A DNA stretch of 64,000 bases from Amycolatopsis sp. QT-25 (GTDB lineage: Bacteria; Actinomycetota; Actinomycetes; Mycobacteriales; Pseudonocardiaceae), in assembly GCF_029369745.1 (NCBI RefSeq), contig NZ_CP120210.1:7502001-7566000 (forward strand). Direction: 5' to 3'. This document shows positions 7,453-14,699 of this stretch, piece after piece. The position numbers and the translations under genes were made by a program. The notes below the pieces were generated by a model that had not been told where the DNA came from, did no database searches, and saw only the letters and a program-made list of their open reading frames with translations. Positions within the stretch are counted from its first letter, which is position 1. Each line of letters starts with the position of its first letter.

Positions 7453-7485
7453 CGGGCCCGTACCTGATTGCCAGGTGCGGGCCCG
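7453..7485 (+). terminator. Terminator of the left-end plus-strand block
   Basis: 14-bp stem (7453-7466 with 7472-7485, one G-U pair), 5-base loop, 18 bases after the stop at 7434. Confidence 0.65.
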
Positions 7486-7531
7486 TCGTCTGCGGTCGAT
7501 CGACGAGGTCAGCCACCGGACACGGAAGAGT

Positions 7532-7573
7532 GGCCGCCCCCCGTGCCCGTCGGGGCGGGCACGGGGGGCGGCC
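7532..7573 (-). terminator. Terminator of the minus-strand late operon
   Basis: Perfect 18-bp stem (7532-7549 with 7556-7573) and 6-base loop, 9 bases past the last late gene. Together with 7453-7485 it insulates two converging transcription units. Confidence 0.75.
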
Positions 7574-7582
7574 GAGGGTGTA

Positions 7583-7921
7583 TCAGGGGCGTGGCGGGGG
7601 CGGGTCGTCGAGGACGTTCTGCGGCCGGCCTGGCTCGTCGCCTTGGGCGGCGACGTGGGCCTGCAGGTCGCCGAGCCACTCGGCGAGGTCGGTCGTGTTC
7701 CGCGGTGCCCGCCACGTTCCGATGGCGGCGAGGACCAGGGCGATACCGGCCGCGCCTTGCGGGCCGACGTCGACCCCGACGGCGTCGAGGATGGACGCGA
7801 CCCCGACCCCGGTAGCGCCACCGGCGACGGCGCCGATGAGTTTCCAGAACCGGCGGGCGGTCGCGGCGAGCCGGGCGCCGAGACCGGGTTCGTCGACCGG
7901 GCCGCCGTGCTGCGCGGTCAC
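7583..7921 (-). CDS. Putative holin
   Basis: 112 aa, read from GTG 7921, which overlaps the endolysin stop as GTGA; upstream in-frame codons lie inside the endolysin gene. Two close hydrophobic segments (FWKLIGAVAGGATGVGVASIL and GAAGIALVLAAIGTW) are followed by a charged, proline-rich tail. This is the usual build of actinophage holins, and the gene is the last of the late operon, next to the endolysin. Holins open the membrane so the endolysin can reach peptidoglycan. Confidence 0.7.
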   Translation of the reverse strand: MTAQHGGPVDEPGLGARLAATARRFWKLIGAVAGGATGVGVASILDAVGVDVGPQGAAGIALVLAAIGTWRAPRNTTDLAEWLGDLQAHVAAQGDEPGRPQNVLDDPPPPRP

Positions 7922-8676
7922 GCGATCGCCTGAATGAACACCGACACGGGCGAGGCACACGAGTACCGCAGGTGGACCTTGGTCGTGCCGCGCGGAATCG
8001 GGATCACCTCGCCTTCCTTGATCTCGGTACGCCACCGAACCGGGTCACCGCCGGTGCCCTGACCAGGAACGGCGCTCCAGTTGTAAATGTGACCGCCGTG
8101 GATCACGGACTTTGACGCGAGGATGAGACTCACGTCAGCGTTCGGCGGGACGGCGAGAACTTCCTCGGTCTCGCCCATCGCAGCGGGAAGGGTTGCCATG
8201 TTGTCCTCCGTCATCAGAATGCGGCCGGTGGGCCGGGGTGGTGTGGGCGGGTTCGGGGCGCCGGCGGCGCCGAGGTTCCACAACACGGTGGAGTCGGCGC
8301 GGGATCCGGCGACGACGGACACGTGCACGTGCGAGGTGTGCGGGTTCTGTCCGTTGTAGGGCCTCCATCCGCTGCCGGGTGTCCAGATGCGCCGGTTCCA
8401 GATCACGTACTTGAGCCGCGGGTCGGCGTGCGTGGTGAGCCGGTCGACGAGCCACTGCCCGTCAAGGTCGCCGGGATCGTGGGTGAAGTCCCGCGCGCAC
8501 ACCTGATACCGCCCGGCGCTGTTGCGGTAGTCGTTCGGGTTGTGGTCCGAGAGTCGGGCCGAGTGGTCAGCGTCGCCGATCGATCCGTCGGACGCGCGTG
8601 AGCGGTTCGGCGCGATGGCGTCGACCTGACCGAGCAGGATGTCGAGCCCGTAGGCGGGATACCAGGGTTTAGCCAC
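7918..8676 (-). CDS. Endolysin, M15/VanY-like peptidase
   Basis: 252 aa. The N-terminal half carries a zinc peptidase M15 signature: ARLSDHNPNDY (His45), VCARDFTHDPGD (Asp63) and NPHTSHVHVSV (112-121, with the histidine ligand). Such enzymes cleave peptide cross-links of peptidoglycan. A proline-rich linker (APNPPTPPRPTGR) joins a C-terminal domain of about 100 residues, probably for cell-wall binding. No signal peptide, so it needs the holin encoded next door. A 6-base gap separates it from the collagen-like gene. Confidence 0.8.
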   Translation of the reverse strand: MAKPWYPAYGLDILLGQVDAIAPNRSRASDGSIGDADHSARLSDHNPNDYRNSAGRYQVCARDFTHDPGDLDGQWLVDRLTTHADPRLKYVIWNRRIWTPGSGWRPYNGQNPHTSHVHVSVVAGSRADSTVLWNLGAAGAPNPPTPPRPTGRILMTEDNMATLPAAMGETEEVLAVPPNADVSLILASKSVIHGGHIYNWSAVPGQGTGGDPVRWRTEIKEGEVIPIPRGTTKVHLRYSCASPVSVFIQAIA

Positions 8677-8682
8677 AGGTCC

Positions 8683-9531
8683 TCACTTTCTGGAAATCGA
8701 GGGGAGCGACGGGGTCGTGCCGGGCGGCGGGGTGCTCGGATAGGTGGTCACGACGCAGGTGAAGACGTCCGCCGTGCCACCACCGCCGGTGGACACGGCC
8801 AGTTGCGCAAACGTTCCGCCGCGCGGACACAGCGCGTCCGGGTTGTCGCGCAGGTAGGCGGCGAACGCGGAGTGAATCTCCTCGGCGGTGGGTGGGCGGC
8901 CGGGGTCGCCCGGATCCCCTTTCTCGCCCTTCGCCCCCGGCGAACCGGGCTCACCGGCTTTCCCCGGTTGGCCTGGCTGCCCGGTCTCGCCTCGCGGACC
9001 GGCGGGGGGCGGGCTGGTGGCCAGATATCCAGCGACCGCGGTGGAGATCTGCAGCGGCGTCGGGCCCGGCGGACTCAGCGGGTTTGCCGCGAAATACCGG
9101 GCGATCGCACCACCGAGGTCAGCCGCGCTCGGACGGGTATCGGGCAGTGACGCCAACACCCGCGCGGTGGCGGCTCCGACGATCACGTCCGTGTCCGGGG
9201 CCTGCCCTGGTTGCGGGATCGCGACGGTCGCCTGCCCGCGCGCACGGAGTTCGGCATTGGCGCGGTCGCCGGCGGACTTCGCTTCGTTGGCCTGCGTGCG
9301 CAGAACCGACACCGCCGCATCCGTGCTCGCCTGGTAGTCGTACAGCCCCGTCAGGGCCCACACCGCACCGGCGGAGACCACCAGCGACAGCAGCGCTACC
9401 GCCACGGCCAGCCGCGGCCAAGAGTGGCGCCACACCTCACGCCGCGCGGTGACGGCGGCGGACTCGTCCGCGCCTTCACGCACAAGCGCCAAACCCTCGG
9501 CGAGCTTGTCGTCACGCTCCTGACGCGTCAT
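8683..9531 (-). CDS. Membrane-anchored collagen-like protein in the lysis cassette
   Basis: 282 aa. Cytoplasmic N-terminus of about 40 residues, one membrane helix (41-61), a coiled-coil-like part (70-100), and about 36 residues of Gly-X-Y repeats (178-213: GPRGETGQPGQPGKAGEPG and onward). Three related helical segments, each ending A-x-YL/YF-xx-NP or similar, lie at 138-151, 162-174 and 218-231. The C-terminal part contains paired cysteines (C235, C259). The topology suggests an exported rod. Placed between a coiled-coil membrane protein and the endolysin, it may help lysis or form a virion or cell-surface fibre; which is unknown. Confidence 0.65.
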   Translation of the reverse strand: MTRQERDDKLAEGLALVREGADESAAVTARREVWRHSWPRLAVAVALLSLVVSAGAVWALTGLYDYQASTDAAVSVLRTQANEAKSAGDRANAELRARGQATVAIPQPGQAPDTDVIVGAATARVLASLPDTRPSAADLGGAIARYFAANPLSPPGPTPLQISTAVAGYLATSPPPAGPRGETGQPGQPGKAGEPGSPGAKGEKGDPGDPGRPPTAEEIHSAFAAYLRDNPDALCPRGGTFAQLAVSTGGGGTADVFTCVVTTYPSTPPPGTTPSLPSISRK

Positions 9532-9875
9532 GGCGCCAACCTCCCGTCCCAGCCCCGGCGGTGCAGCTCCGCCTCGAGTTGCCTAATCCGCTCCTGCAGT
9601 TGATCGATCCGCCCCAGTAGTAGGTCGTTCTTCTGTTCGGCCTCGTCCAAGTCGGCTTGGGTGGCGTCGCGCCACTCACGCAGGATGGATTCACCGGCCG
9701 AGGTCTTTTCCACGGTCGGCGGTGGATCGGGCGCTTTCCCGATCCGGCCTTTGGCCTTCTCGACCCACACGGGACTTTTCGCGGCGACGTAAGCGACCAG
9801 CAAGGTAACCAGGCTTGTCGCGGCATAGACCCACCACGGCAATCCCGGCGGGATCGCTTCAGCAGCAACGGACAC
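9528..9875 (-). CDS. Small membrane protein with coiled coil
   Basis: 115 aa. One N-terminal membrane helix (PWWVYAATSLVTLLVAYVAA) and a long charged coiled coil (WRDATQADLDEAEQKNDLLL, GRIDQLQERIRQLEAELHRR). Its stop overlaps the next start by 4 bases. This build and position resemble accessory holin or spanin-like lysis proteins, but a specific role cannot be shown. Confidence 0.65.
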   Translation of the reverse strand: MSVAAEAIPPGLPWWVYAATSLVTLLVAYVAAKSPVWVEKAKGRIGKAPDPPPTVEKTSAGESILREWRDATQADLDEAEQKNDLLLGRIDQLQERIRQLEAELHRRGWDGRLAP

Positions 9876-9901
9876 CGCACCCCCTCGACCCGTAGATCAT
9901 G

Positions 9902-10660
9902 TCACTGTCGCATGTAGACACTCTCGACTTGACAGAACGTGGCACCCGCGCCACCGGTATCGAGGGAGCACGTCAGATCCACGGTGACGTCGTTCTGATC
10001 AAGGAATGCCGAGATGTCGAATGGACCCTGCGTGTTCCCGGAGTAGCCGGTTTGCGTCCACGTCCCGACGGTGGTGTTGTTGAACTTGAGCCGATAGCGC
10101 GGAATATGTGTTGTTCCCGCCGCGCGCCCCCACACTCCGGTGATCTGCACGTACTTGTGCAACACGGACGCTTCGCCTCGCCACAGGATCTTTTCCGTGG
10201 CGATTTGGCTGTTGTCTAGCCACATGTCGTTGTAGGTGTAGCCGAGACCGGGGTCGGCCACGTCCTCTTGGTGGGTCACGAACCTGGCATACATCGGGAT
10301 GGGCAGCCACGGGCGCGCCATCCCGCCGGAACCTGCGGCGTTGTCGGAAAACAAGATCACGTTGTTCTGGTCTCTCATCGCGAAGAACGGCTGACCCGCG
10401 AAGAAATTTGATTGCAGGACAACGGATCCGTTCTCACGGTTCAGGTTGAACACCTGTTTGCCGTCGCTGTTCGGCCCGATATAGAGGATCTGCGTTCCCT
10501 GGTCGTCGACTACCTTGAGAAAACTGTCGTCGAGCAAAGTGATGCCGCCTCGGCGGATGATCGCCGAGGTGAGGCCGGACAGTTTGCGGAACGCCTCGAG
10601 CGCGCGCTCGAGCTTGGATACCCGGTCGACCAGGTTCGACGGCTGATTGAGCTGCCCCAC
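9902..10660 (-). CDS. Minor tail protein
   Basis: 252 aa from GTG 10660 (MGQLNQPSNLVDRVSKLERA), preceded by GAAGGGA. A short N-terminal coiled coil leads to IIRRGGITLLDDSFLKVVDD and a beta-rich region (ILYIGPNSDGKQVFNL). The C-terminal part has a jelly-roll feel (RYRLKFNNTTVGTWTQTGYS), suggesting a receptor-binding or tip protein. The long open frame upstream to 11101 is antisense-like shadow inside the neighbouring gene. Follows the Gp37-like gene, as in many actinophage tails. Confidence 0.7.
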   Translation of the reverse strand: MGQLNQPSNLVDRVSKLERALEAFRKLSGLTSAIIRRGGITLLDDSFLKVVDDQGTQILYIGPNSDGKQVFNLNRENGSVVLQSNFFAGQPFFAMRDQNNVILFSDNAAGSGGMARPWLPIPMYARFVTHQEDVADPGLGYTYNDMWLDNSQIATEKILWRGEASVLHKYVQITGVWGRAAGTTHIPRYRLKFNNTTVGTWTQTGYSGNTQGPFDISAFLDQNDVTVDLTCSLDTGGAGATFCQVESVYMRQ

Positions 10661-10677
10661 AGTGTTTCCCTTCGGTG

Positions 10678-11817
10678 TCAGGCGACGTCGTCGAGCAGCG
10701 GGCCGCAGGTGAGCCGCACGGTTTCCTTGTCCTCGCCGGGCGAGATGGACATGCCGATGATCCGCAGGCTGGTGTCGATCCCGGTGGGCACGAAATCGTC
10801 CTCGATGATCACGTGCGCGTCGTCGCCGAGTCCCCATTCGCCGACGATCGGTGACCGGTCGCCGCGCACCTCCAGTTGCGGCAGGACCACCGGCAGACGC
10901 GAGGCGAACAGGTCGGCATCGGCGTGCTGCTGCAGCGTGTCGACGTTCGACACGGTGGTGTAGGCGGTCTCCGATTCGATGAGGGGGAAACCGCCGGCGT
11001 AGCGGCTGGTGTCCTCGGCGACGGCGATCAGGGTTCCGTCGTCGGATCCCTCGCCGGTGGCGTAGCCGCGGGAGGCGTAGCGGGTCGCATCCGATGGCCA
11101 CGTGTAGTCAACCAAGTTGGCGCCGAACTCCCACACCCACGGCGATCCTTGCTGTCCGAGCCACGGTGTTCCCTGCCGGAAAAGCCTTGTGGGCCTGCCG
11201 TTGGTGTCGGGCCCGCCGGAGTCGAACATCATGTCGGCGCCGCCCTCGACCGCGGCGAGCTGCCGCAGCGCCTCCCCCACCCACGGCAGTTCGTATCCGG
11301 CGTACTGGCGGGTTCGGTCGATCAGCGACAGCGACGTGTCGCCGACGATGCCGAGATCGCCGCCGGTGTGTACTTGTGCCGAGGCGACCAGTCCGCGGGC
11401 GATGTCGTTCTGATCGCCGCTGAACGTCAGCCGCAGTTCGGCGATGTCGTAGGCGGGCGCCACCGGAAAACTCAGCAGCGGCACCACCTTGCGGTGATCG
11501 AAGTACGTCCACCAGTCGCCGCACCCGATCTCGACCGTGCGCGAGGTCGAGTTGTATCGGCGGGTCCAGATGATCCCGCCCCACATCACCTTGTCGTCGC
11601 GGTAGACGTACAGGCACCGGCGGCCGGGCATCGTGAGGTCGTACGGGTCGCGCACCTTCCGGAACGGGTTCGTCCGTGACTCGACGGAGAATGCCCCGCG
11701 CGCCGCCCCGGAGTCGTTGAGCCGCTTGGAATACTCCACACCGGACAAGGGGAGTTCGGCGAGCGGGGCGTTGGTCAGCAGGTCGTGCACCATGTAGGTG
11801 TAGAGCGGCGCGGCCAT
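10678..11817 (-). CDS. Gp37-like baseplate/tail-tip protein
   Basis: 379 aa. Begins MAAPLYTYMVHDLLTNAPLA with a strand-rich domain (GVEYSKRLNDSGAARGAFSV), then CLYVYRDDKVMWGGIIWTRR, a pattern seen in siphovirus ReqiPepy6 Gp37-like tail-tip proteins that resemble T4 gp27-type hubs. The final part (IGMSISPGEDKETVRLTCGP) fits the same family. It shares one base with the stop of the next upstream gene, so the two are coupled. Expected role: tail-tip hub contacting Dit and the tape measure. Confidence 0.7.
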   Translation of the reverse strand: MAAPLYTYMVHDLLTNAPLAELPLSGVEYSKRLNDSGAARGAFSVESRTNPFRKVRDPYDLTMPGRRCLYVYRDDKVMWGGIIWTRRYNSTSRTVEIGCGDWWTYFDHRKVVPLLSFPVAPAYDIAELRLTFSGDQNDIARGLVASAQVHTGGDLGIVGDTSLSLIDRTRQYAGYELPWVGEALRQLAAVEGGADMMFDSGGPDTNGRPTRLFRQGTPWLGQQGSPWVWEFGANLVDYTWPSDATRYASRGYATGEGSDDGTLIAVAEDTSRYAGGFPLIESETAYTTVSNVDTLQQHADADLFASRLPVVLPQLEVRGDRSPIVGEWGLGDDAHVIIEDDFVPTGIDTSLRIIGMSISPGEDKETVRLTCGPLLDDVA

Positions 11818-13034
11818 CAGATACCGATGTCCTCGATGAGCAGTTCACGGACCCGGACCGAGTCCACGCTGCCGGTGCCGGAGTTGACGAACGACGAGAC
11901 TCCGAACGTGACTTGCCCGGTAAAGGTCGCGATCCAGTACGACTCGCGGGTCACGGTCCGGAAGGAACCGGGTGGCGCGTCGGTGTGCAGCTGCAGTTGC
12001 GTCGAGCCCGCAAGGTCGATCGTGCCGCCCGCCTTGTACCGGTACTGCACGTTGAGGATGTTCGAGGCGCCCGCCTCGCTGCGCACGTGCGTGACCTTGT
12101 ACCGGCGACCGTTCACTACGGTGCCGGTCGCGGTCTCGGACTGGATCAGGTTCGCCGTCGTGATGCTGCCCGCACCGGTGAACGTGCCGTAGGCGATCAC
12201 ACCGCGCGGGGCCGCGGCGTTGACGAGACTGATCGTGGCGTTCCACGCGGACCCGGTCCACCGGTACAGGACGTTGTCGGTGGTGAGGATCGCCAGTTGC
12301 CCGGCGAACGGGTGGGTGATGTCGGCGAGCGACCCGGTGGTCACGGTGCCCTGGCACTGCCACGTGCCGGTGGTCCCGTTGTAGACCTCGGTCCATCCCT
12401 TGTCGCGGCGGTAGATCGTGAGCCCCGGAACCGCCGGCAGTGCGGCGCGTTCGGTCACGTTCGCGACCGGGACGACACCGCCGAGTGCGACGACGCGCGC
12501 CGGGCGCAGGTCGTCGATGATCGCGCCGGTGATCGTGGTCGCCCCGGCGCCGATCCGGATCCGCGCCAACAACAGATAGTCCGGATACAGCCCGCCTTGA
12601 GTGGGGTCGGGGTCGACCGGGCTACCGGCCGCGGTGCCCTTGACCCGCATCACGGTGTACGCGGTGGAGCCGTCGGCGTAGTAGGTGTCGGTCTGCCGGG
12701 CGATGATCAGGTCGCGCCTGGCGTTGGACGGGTCGGCCGGGTCGGTGCCCAGCACGTTGAGGGTCTTGTCGGCGTCGAGCGTCGCGATGTACGGGCCCAT
12801 GCCGCGGGTGGCCGGGATAGCGGCCTGGAACGCGGACACCTTGACGTTGACGTCCGGGGTCGGCGCGGTCGCGGCGACCAGTCCCGGAGTTCCGGCGGCG
12901 TTGATGATCCCGACGCTTTTCGCGGTCGCGGTCGCGCCGGGCTGCAGTAGCGCACCGAACGCCACGCGGGAATCCTCGGCGTCGACCACGCGGGTAGCGC
13001 CGTTCATGGTCGCCCAGCTATCACGCTCAGCCAC
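11817..13034 (-). CDS. Minor tail / tail fibre protein
   Basis: 405 aa. An N-terminal domain (VAFGALLQPGATATAKSVGI) typical of actinophage tail fibres is followed by repeated strand-rich segments (YRRDKGWTEVYNGTTGTWQC; LYRWTGSAWNATISLVNA) and a C-terminal beta-sandwich-like part. Probably a distal tail protein carrying a receptor-binding domain. The next gene downstream starts in a 1-base overlap; upstream, a plus-strand gene separates it from Dit. Confidence 0.65.
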   Translation of the reverse strand: MAERDSWATMNGATRVVDAEDSRVAFGALLQPGATATAKSVGIINAAGTPGLVAATAPTPDVNVKVSAFQAAIPATRGMGPYIATLDADKTLNVLGTDPADPSNARRDLIIARQTDTYYADGSTAYTVMRVKGTAAGSPVDPDPTQGGLYPDYLLLARIRIGAGATTITGAIIDDLRPARVVALGGVVPVANVTERAALPAVPGLTIYRRDKGWTEVYNGTTGTWQCQGTVTTGSLADITHPFAGQLAILTTDNVLYRWTGSAWNATISLVNAAAPRGVIAYGTFTGAGSITTANLIQSETATGTVVNGRRYKVTHVRSEAGASNILNVQYRYKAGGTIDLAGSTQLQLHTDAPPGSFRTVTRESYWIATFTGQVTFGVSSFVNSGTGSVDSVRVRELLIEDIGI

Positions 13035-13087
13035 GGCGGAACCTCCGTTCTCGTAACGCTCTGGGGTCGAGCGGGGATAGTTGGCTC

Positions 13088-13783
13088 ATGGATCAAAGGT
13101 GGAAGCGCGCCGCACTCGTGGGTGCGGGCGTTCTCGTGCTTGTCGTCGCCACTGTTGTGACATGGGGCGTCCTGCAAGAAAAGAAAGCGGATTGGTTCTC
13201 CGCTTGGGCATCTGGAGCAAGCGCCATCGTTGCCACCTTTGCGTTACTCGCCGCAGGCGTGGCAGCCAACGCAACTATTGCAACGAACCGCAACCAGTCC
13301 GAACAACTAAGAAGACTGGAGGAAACAAATCAACGGGAGCTGGCATCTAAGTTCGGCGTCTGGATAGAGGATAGATATCCTAATTTCGGGTATGTCCACA
13401 GTTGGCGTCACCAAATTCATTACCACAACGCCGGACCTCTGCCTATGTTCGCCGTCGAGGTGCTCATTCATTTTGGAAATCAGACGCTCAAGATCACGCG
13501 CAATACTCTTGCGCCCACCAAGGAGGTAACGGAAATCCAGTCGGCCAGCAACTCAATGCGCGATTTCGTCACTGAAATAGCTGCAGAAAGACTGAAAGAG
13601 TTACGTCCTCAGGAAACTGAGCCCGACGAAATCAGTAGCGAGTGGCAGGATTGGTCCGAAAAAGTTGAGCATTTGAGGACCACTTTACTAAAGTGGACCG
13701 AACTTTCGTTGTCGGTAGAATTTTCCGATGGTGAGTACCGGTGGCGACGAGAAGCCAATGGATCACTTTCTCGTATCTCTTAA
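13088..13783 (+). CDS. Plus-strand membrane protein inserted in the tail operon (moron candidate)
   Basis: 231 aa, encoded against the direction of the surrounding tail genes. Two N-terminal membrane helices (AALVGAGVLVLVVATVVTWG and AWASGASAIVATFALLAAGV) are followed by a soluble domain (WRHQIHYHNAGPLPMFAVEV and LKWTELSLSVEFSDGEYRW). Codon use is clearly less GC-rich at third positions than neighbours (many AAA, GAA, ATT, ACT), suggesting recent acquisition. It has its own short upstream region with GATAGT about 10 bases before the ATG. Such genes are often expressed in the lysogen and alter susceptibility to other phages; that is inference here. Confidence 0.75.
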   Translation: MDQRWKRAALVGAGVLVLVVATVVTWGVLQEKKADWFSAWASGASAIVATFALLAAGVAANATIATNRNQSEQLRRLEETNQRELASKFGVWIEDRYPNFGYVHSWRHQIHYHNAGPLPMFAVEVLIHFGNQTLKITRNTLAPTKEVTEIQSASNSMRDFVTEIAAERLKELRPQETEPDEISSEWQDWSEKVEHLRTTLLKWTELSLSVEFSDGEYRWRREANGSLSRIS

Positions 13784-13811
13784 GAAGACTGCTCACGTCA
13801 TCGGACTGCTT

Positions 13812-14699
13812 TTACTGGTAGGCGTCGTGCCAGGTGGCGCGAAGTTCGGCGGCCGGGTCGTAGACGCCGCCGGTGAACTGGATCCGGGTCGGCTCGCCGG
13901 GTTCGAGCGGTGTCCACTGCGCGACGAACAGCCGTTGCCGCACGCTCACGCCGTTGATCTCGACGGTGCGGGATCCGGGCGCGGTGTCGATCCGCAGTGT
14001 TTGCCCGTCGAGGACGGTCCACGCGGGATCGAACATCAGGATGCGGCCGCCGTAGATGATCTGTGGTCCGGGCACCGGGCCGTCGATCTCGAGCACCGGC
14101 CACGTGGGCACGTGCCCGCCGTTGGTGGCGATGGCCTGCCCGCCGGTGGTGCCGGGACCGAAGTCGAGCCCGCCCCCGCCGAAGTCGAGCCCGCCGAATC
14201 CGAAGTCGAGCCCGCCACCGGCAGGCACCGCGAGCCGCGTGGAGACCGTCTTCTCGGCCACGCTGTAGAGCCGCGGGTCGTTGGCCTCCCAGGAGACCGC
14301 ACCGGCGACGTAGCCGACGTTGGCGTACTTGAGGTCAGTCGGGGTCGACCGGCGCTTGACGCGGGCGTTCACGAGCACGGGTAGCCCGTCGAGCTGGATC
14401 ACCAACGGTTCGTTGCCGGGGTTCTCGCCCGGTGCGGTGATCCGGCGCAGGGTGTCCAGCGCGGCCGGTAGTCCGGGATGGTCGCCGCGGTAGATCCATT
14501 CCCACACGACCTCGCGGTCGGTGGAGAGCAGCTGACCGAGGTAGCTGCCGTGGTAGCCGGGCAGCGCGGTGTTTCCGCCGCGCTGCCCCGGCAGGTCCCA
14601 CACACCCGCTATCCGGGTGGTGCCGAACACGGTGTCGCTGCCGAGCAGGGTGCCGCGCCACTCGAGCTGACCGTCGAGGGTCACCAGCTCGCCCGCCAT
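13812..14699 (-). CDS. Distal tail protein (Dit-like)
   Basis: 295 aa. Starts MAGELVTLDGQLEWRGTLLG and contains phage tail-family features (VVWEWIYRGDHPGLPAALDT; VNARVKRRSTPTDLKYANVG) of Dit proteins, which form the ring joining tail tube to tip. A glycine-rich stretch repeats a GGLDFG unit three times near residues 166-190. The order tape measure, Dit, tip hub is conserved in siphophages and supports the call. It shares one base with the tape-measure stop. Confidence 0.75.
   Translation of the reverse strand: MAGELVTLDGQLEWRGTLLGSDTVFGTTRIAGVWDLPGQRGGNTALPGYHGSYLGQLLSTDREVVWEWIYRGDHPGLPAALDTLRRITAPGENPGNEPLVIQLDGLPVLVNARVKRRSTPTDLKYANVGYVAGAVSWEANDPRLYSVAEKTVSTRLAVPAGGGLDFGFGGLDFGGGGLDFGPGTTGGQAIATNGGHVPTWPVLEIDGPVPGPQIIYGGRILMFDPAWTVLDGQTLRIDTAPGSRTVEINGVSVRQRLFVAQWTPLEPGEPTRIQFTGGVYDPAAELRATWHDAYQ

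Noticed and set aside
11817-13034. Bacterial adhesin rather than tail fibre
   Set aside because: No signal peptide and placed in tail operon with coupled neighbours.
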